Notes under the pieces: model-generated | Databases searched by the model: none | Seen by the model: only the letters and a program-made list of their open reading frames with translations | What the model was told of the DNA's origin: nothing | In this document: piece by piece, positions 63,731-64,000 of the stretch | Numbering within the stretch: position 1 is the stretch's first letter | How the letters are laid out: each line of letters begins with the position of its first letter | Made by a program: the position numbers and the translations under genes | Origin: Chryseosolibacter sp964393795 | GTDB lineage: Bacteria; Bacteroidota; Bacteroidia; Cytophagales; Cyclobacteriaceae | DNA length: 64,000 nucleotides | Assembly: GCA_964393795.1 (NCBI GenBank) | Contig: CAYMWA010000004.1 | Coordinates: 1 to 64,000, forward strand | Direction: 5' to 3'

Positions 63731-63827
63731 CAACTACCAACCGCCAACTGCCAACTACCAACCACCAACTGCCAACTGCCAATTGCCAACTACCAATTGC
63801 CAATTGCCAATTACAACTGCCTATTGC
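63731..63827. repeat. Heptamer array CAAYYRC, about 14 units
   Basis: Units CAACTAC, CAACCGC, CAACTGC, CAACCAC and CAATTGC alternate for about 97 bases, in register except for one shortened unit near 63808-63813. The array ends 19 bases from the stop codon of the arginase-family gene. The CAAC core is shared with the arrays after nuoB, nuoC and addA. Confidence 0.93.
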
Positions 63828-63846
63828 ACTCGGCGTGCTCGTGGCA

Positions 63847-64000
63847 TCATTCCGCCAGCACCGGCCGGTCGACAAGCGATTGAACGGTGGCCTCCAGGAT
63901 TTCAAAGGCACCTTCGGCCATCCTGTTTTCGGTGTCGAGTGTTGGGTTGACTTCCGCGATTTCCCACGCCACGACCTTGGGACTTTTAGCCAGCTCGGCG
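63847..64000 (-). CDS. Arginase/agmatinase family protein, C-terminal end (partial)
   Basis: The last 51 codons of a gene that continues beyond the window read, in part, VVAWEIAEVNPTLDTENRMA and end LVDRPVLAE. [IV]xEVNPxLD followed by NR-x-A is the conserved C-terminal block of ureohydrolases (arginase, agmatinase, formimidoylglutamase). The neighbour is a deoxyhypusine-synthase-like gene, so arginase or agmatinase of polyamine synthesis is favoured over HutG. Stop codon is at 63847-63849. Confidence 0.75.
   Translation of the reverse strand, partial: AELAKSPKVVAWEIAEVNPTLDTENRMAEGAFEILEATVQSLVDRPVLAE

Noticed and set aside
1..64000. rRNA, tRNA, insertion sequences, prophage or classical defence island
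   Set aside because: No rRNA-like stretch, tRNA cloverleaf with TTCRA loop, transposase, integrase or phage structural gene was recognised; short RNAs could still be missed by eye.

Overview
The window is a stretch of a Bacteroidota chromosome, most likely from the Cytophagales (inference). Supporting signs are a DnaE carrying the end of a fused proofreading exonuclease domain, a type IX secretion sorting-like C-terminus, paired ExbD genes with a Bacteroidota-style TonB, several TAnnTTTG promoter elements, few Shine-Dalgarno sequences and frequent GTG starts. No rRNA, tRNA, CRISPR array, prophage or insertion sequence was seen. The content is mainly housekeeping. The sequence is a scaffold with two 100-N gaps (17818-17917 and 36862-36961). 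Each gap is flanked by the same 55 bases on both sides, so the contigs really overlap and about 155 bases per gap are artificial.

Layout. 1-4.2 kb: dnaE (5' end missing) and thioredoxin. 4.2-6.6 kb: a cysteine-cluster protein and small secreted or unknown proteins. 6.8-10.1 kb: a trehalose synthase-maltokinase fusion, followed by a convergent SRPBCC protein. 10.7-14.7 kb: a sugar operon read leftwards (MFS sugar porter, large mannose-6-phosphate isomerase, GntR regulator) with AraR-like operator sequences at its head. 14.9-21.5 kb: addA-addB recombination nuclease. 21.6-27.0 kb: a secreted TPR-CHAT protease-like protein and a BON/SWFGD protein. 27.1-30.0 kb: rpoN, a membrane protein and an enoyl-CoA hydratase. 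30.1-35.5 kb: asnS, a tandem Usp protein, threonine aldolase, a tiny sorting-domain protein and NAD(P)HX repair. 35.7-38.9 kb: nuoABCD only. 39-46 kb: SUI1-like factor, DnaJ-like membrane protein, second Usp, apt, hutI and outer-membrane proteins. 46-52.7 kb: dedA, then exbB-exbD-exbD-tonB with a PstS-like lipoprotein and a TPR protein. 52.7-64 kb: hemL, a TPR/periplasmic-binding protein, guaA, two envelope proteins, a gpx-gpx-menA operon, argS, a deoxyhypusine-synthase-like protein and the end of an arginase-family gene.

The most unusual signal is in the spacers. Six gaps between consecutive leftward genes (DUF6265/YkgJ, addA/addB, nuoB/nuoC, nuoC/nuoD, nuoD/nnr, arginase/DHS-like) hold tandem arrays whose unit differs in sequence from place to place but is exactly or nearly 7 bases long. 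In all six an array lies on or close after the upstream stop codon. Four of the six also hold a second array of different sequence near the next start. In the addA-addB spacer the heptamers accompany two 79-base modules, each containing two nested 15-bp palindromes. This looks like an uncharacterised family of heptanucleotide spacer repeats. Heptameric STRR repeats are known from cyanobacteria; I do not recall a description from Bacteroidota and could not search.
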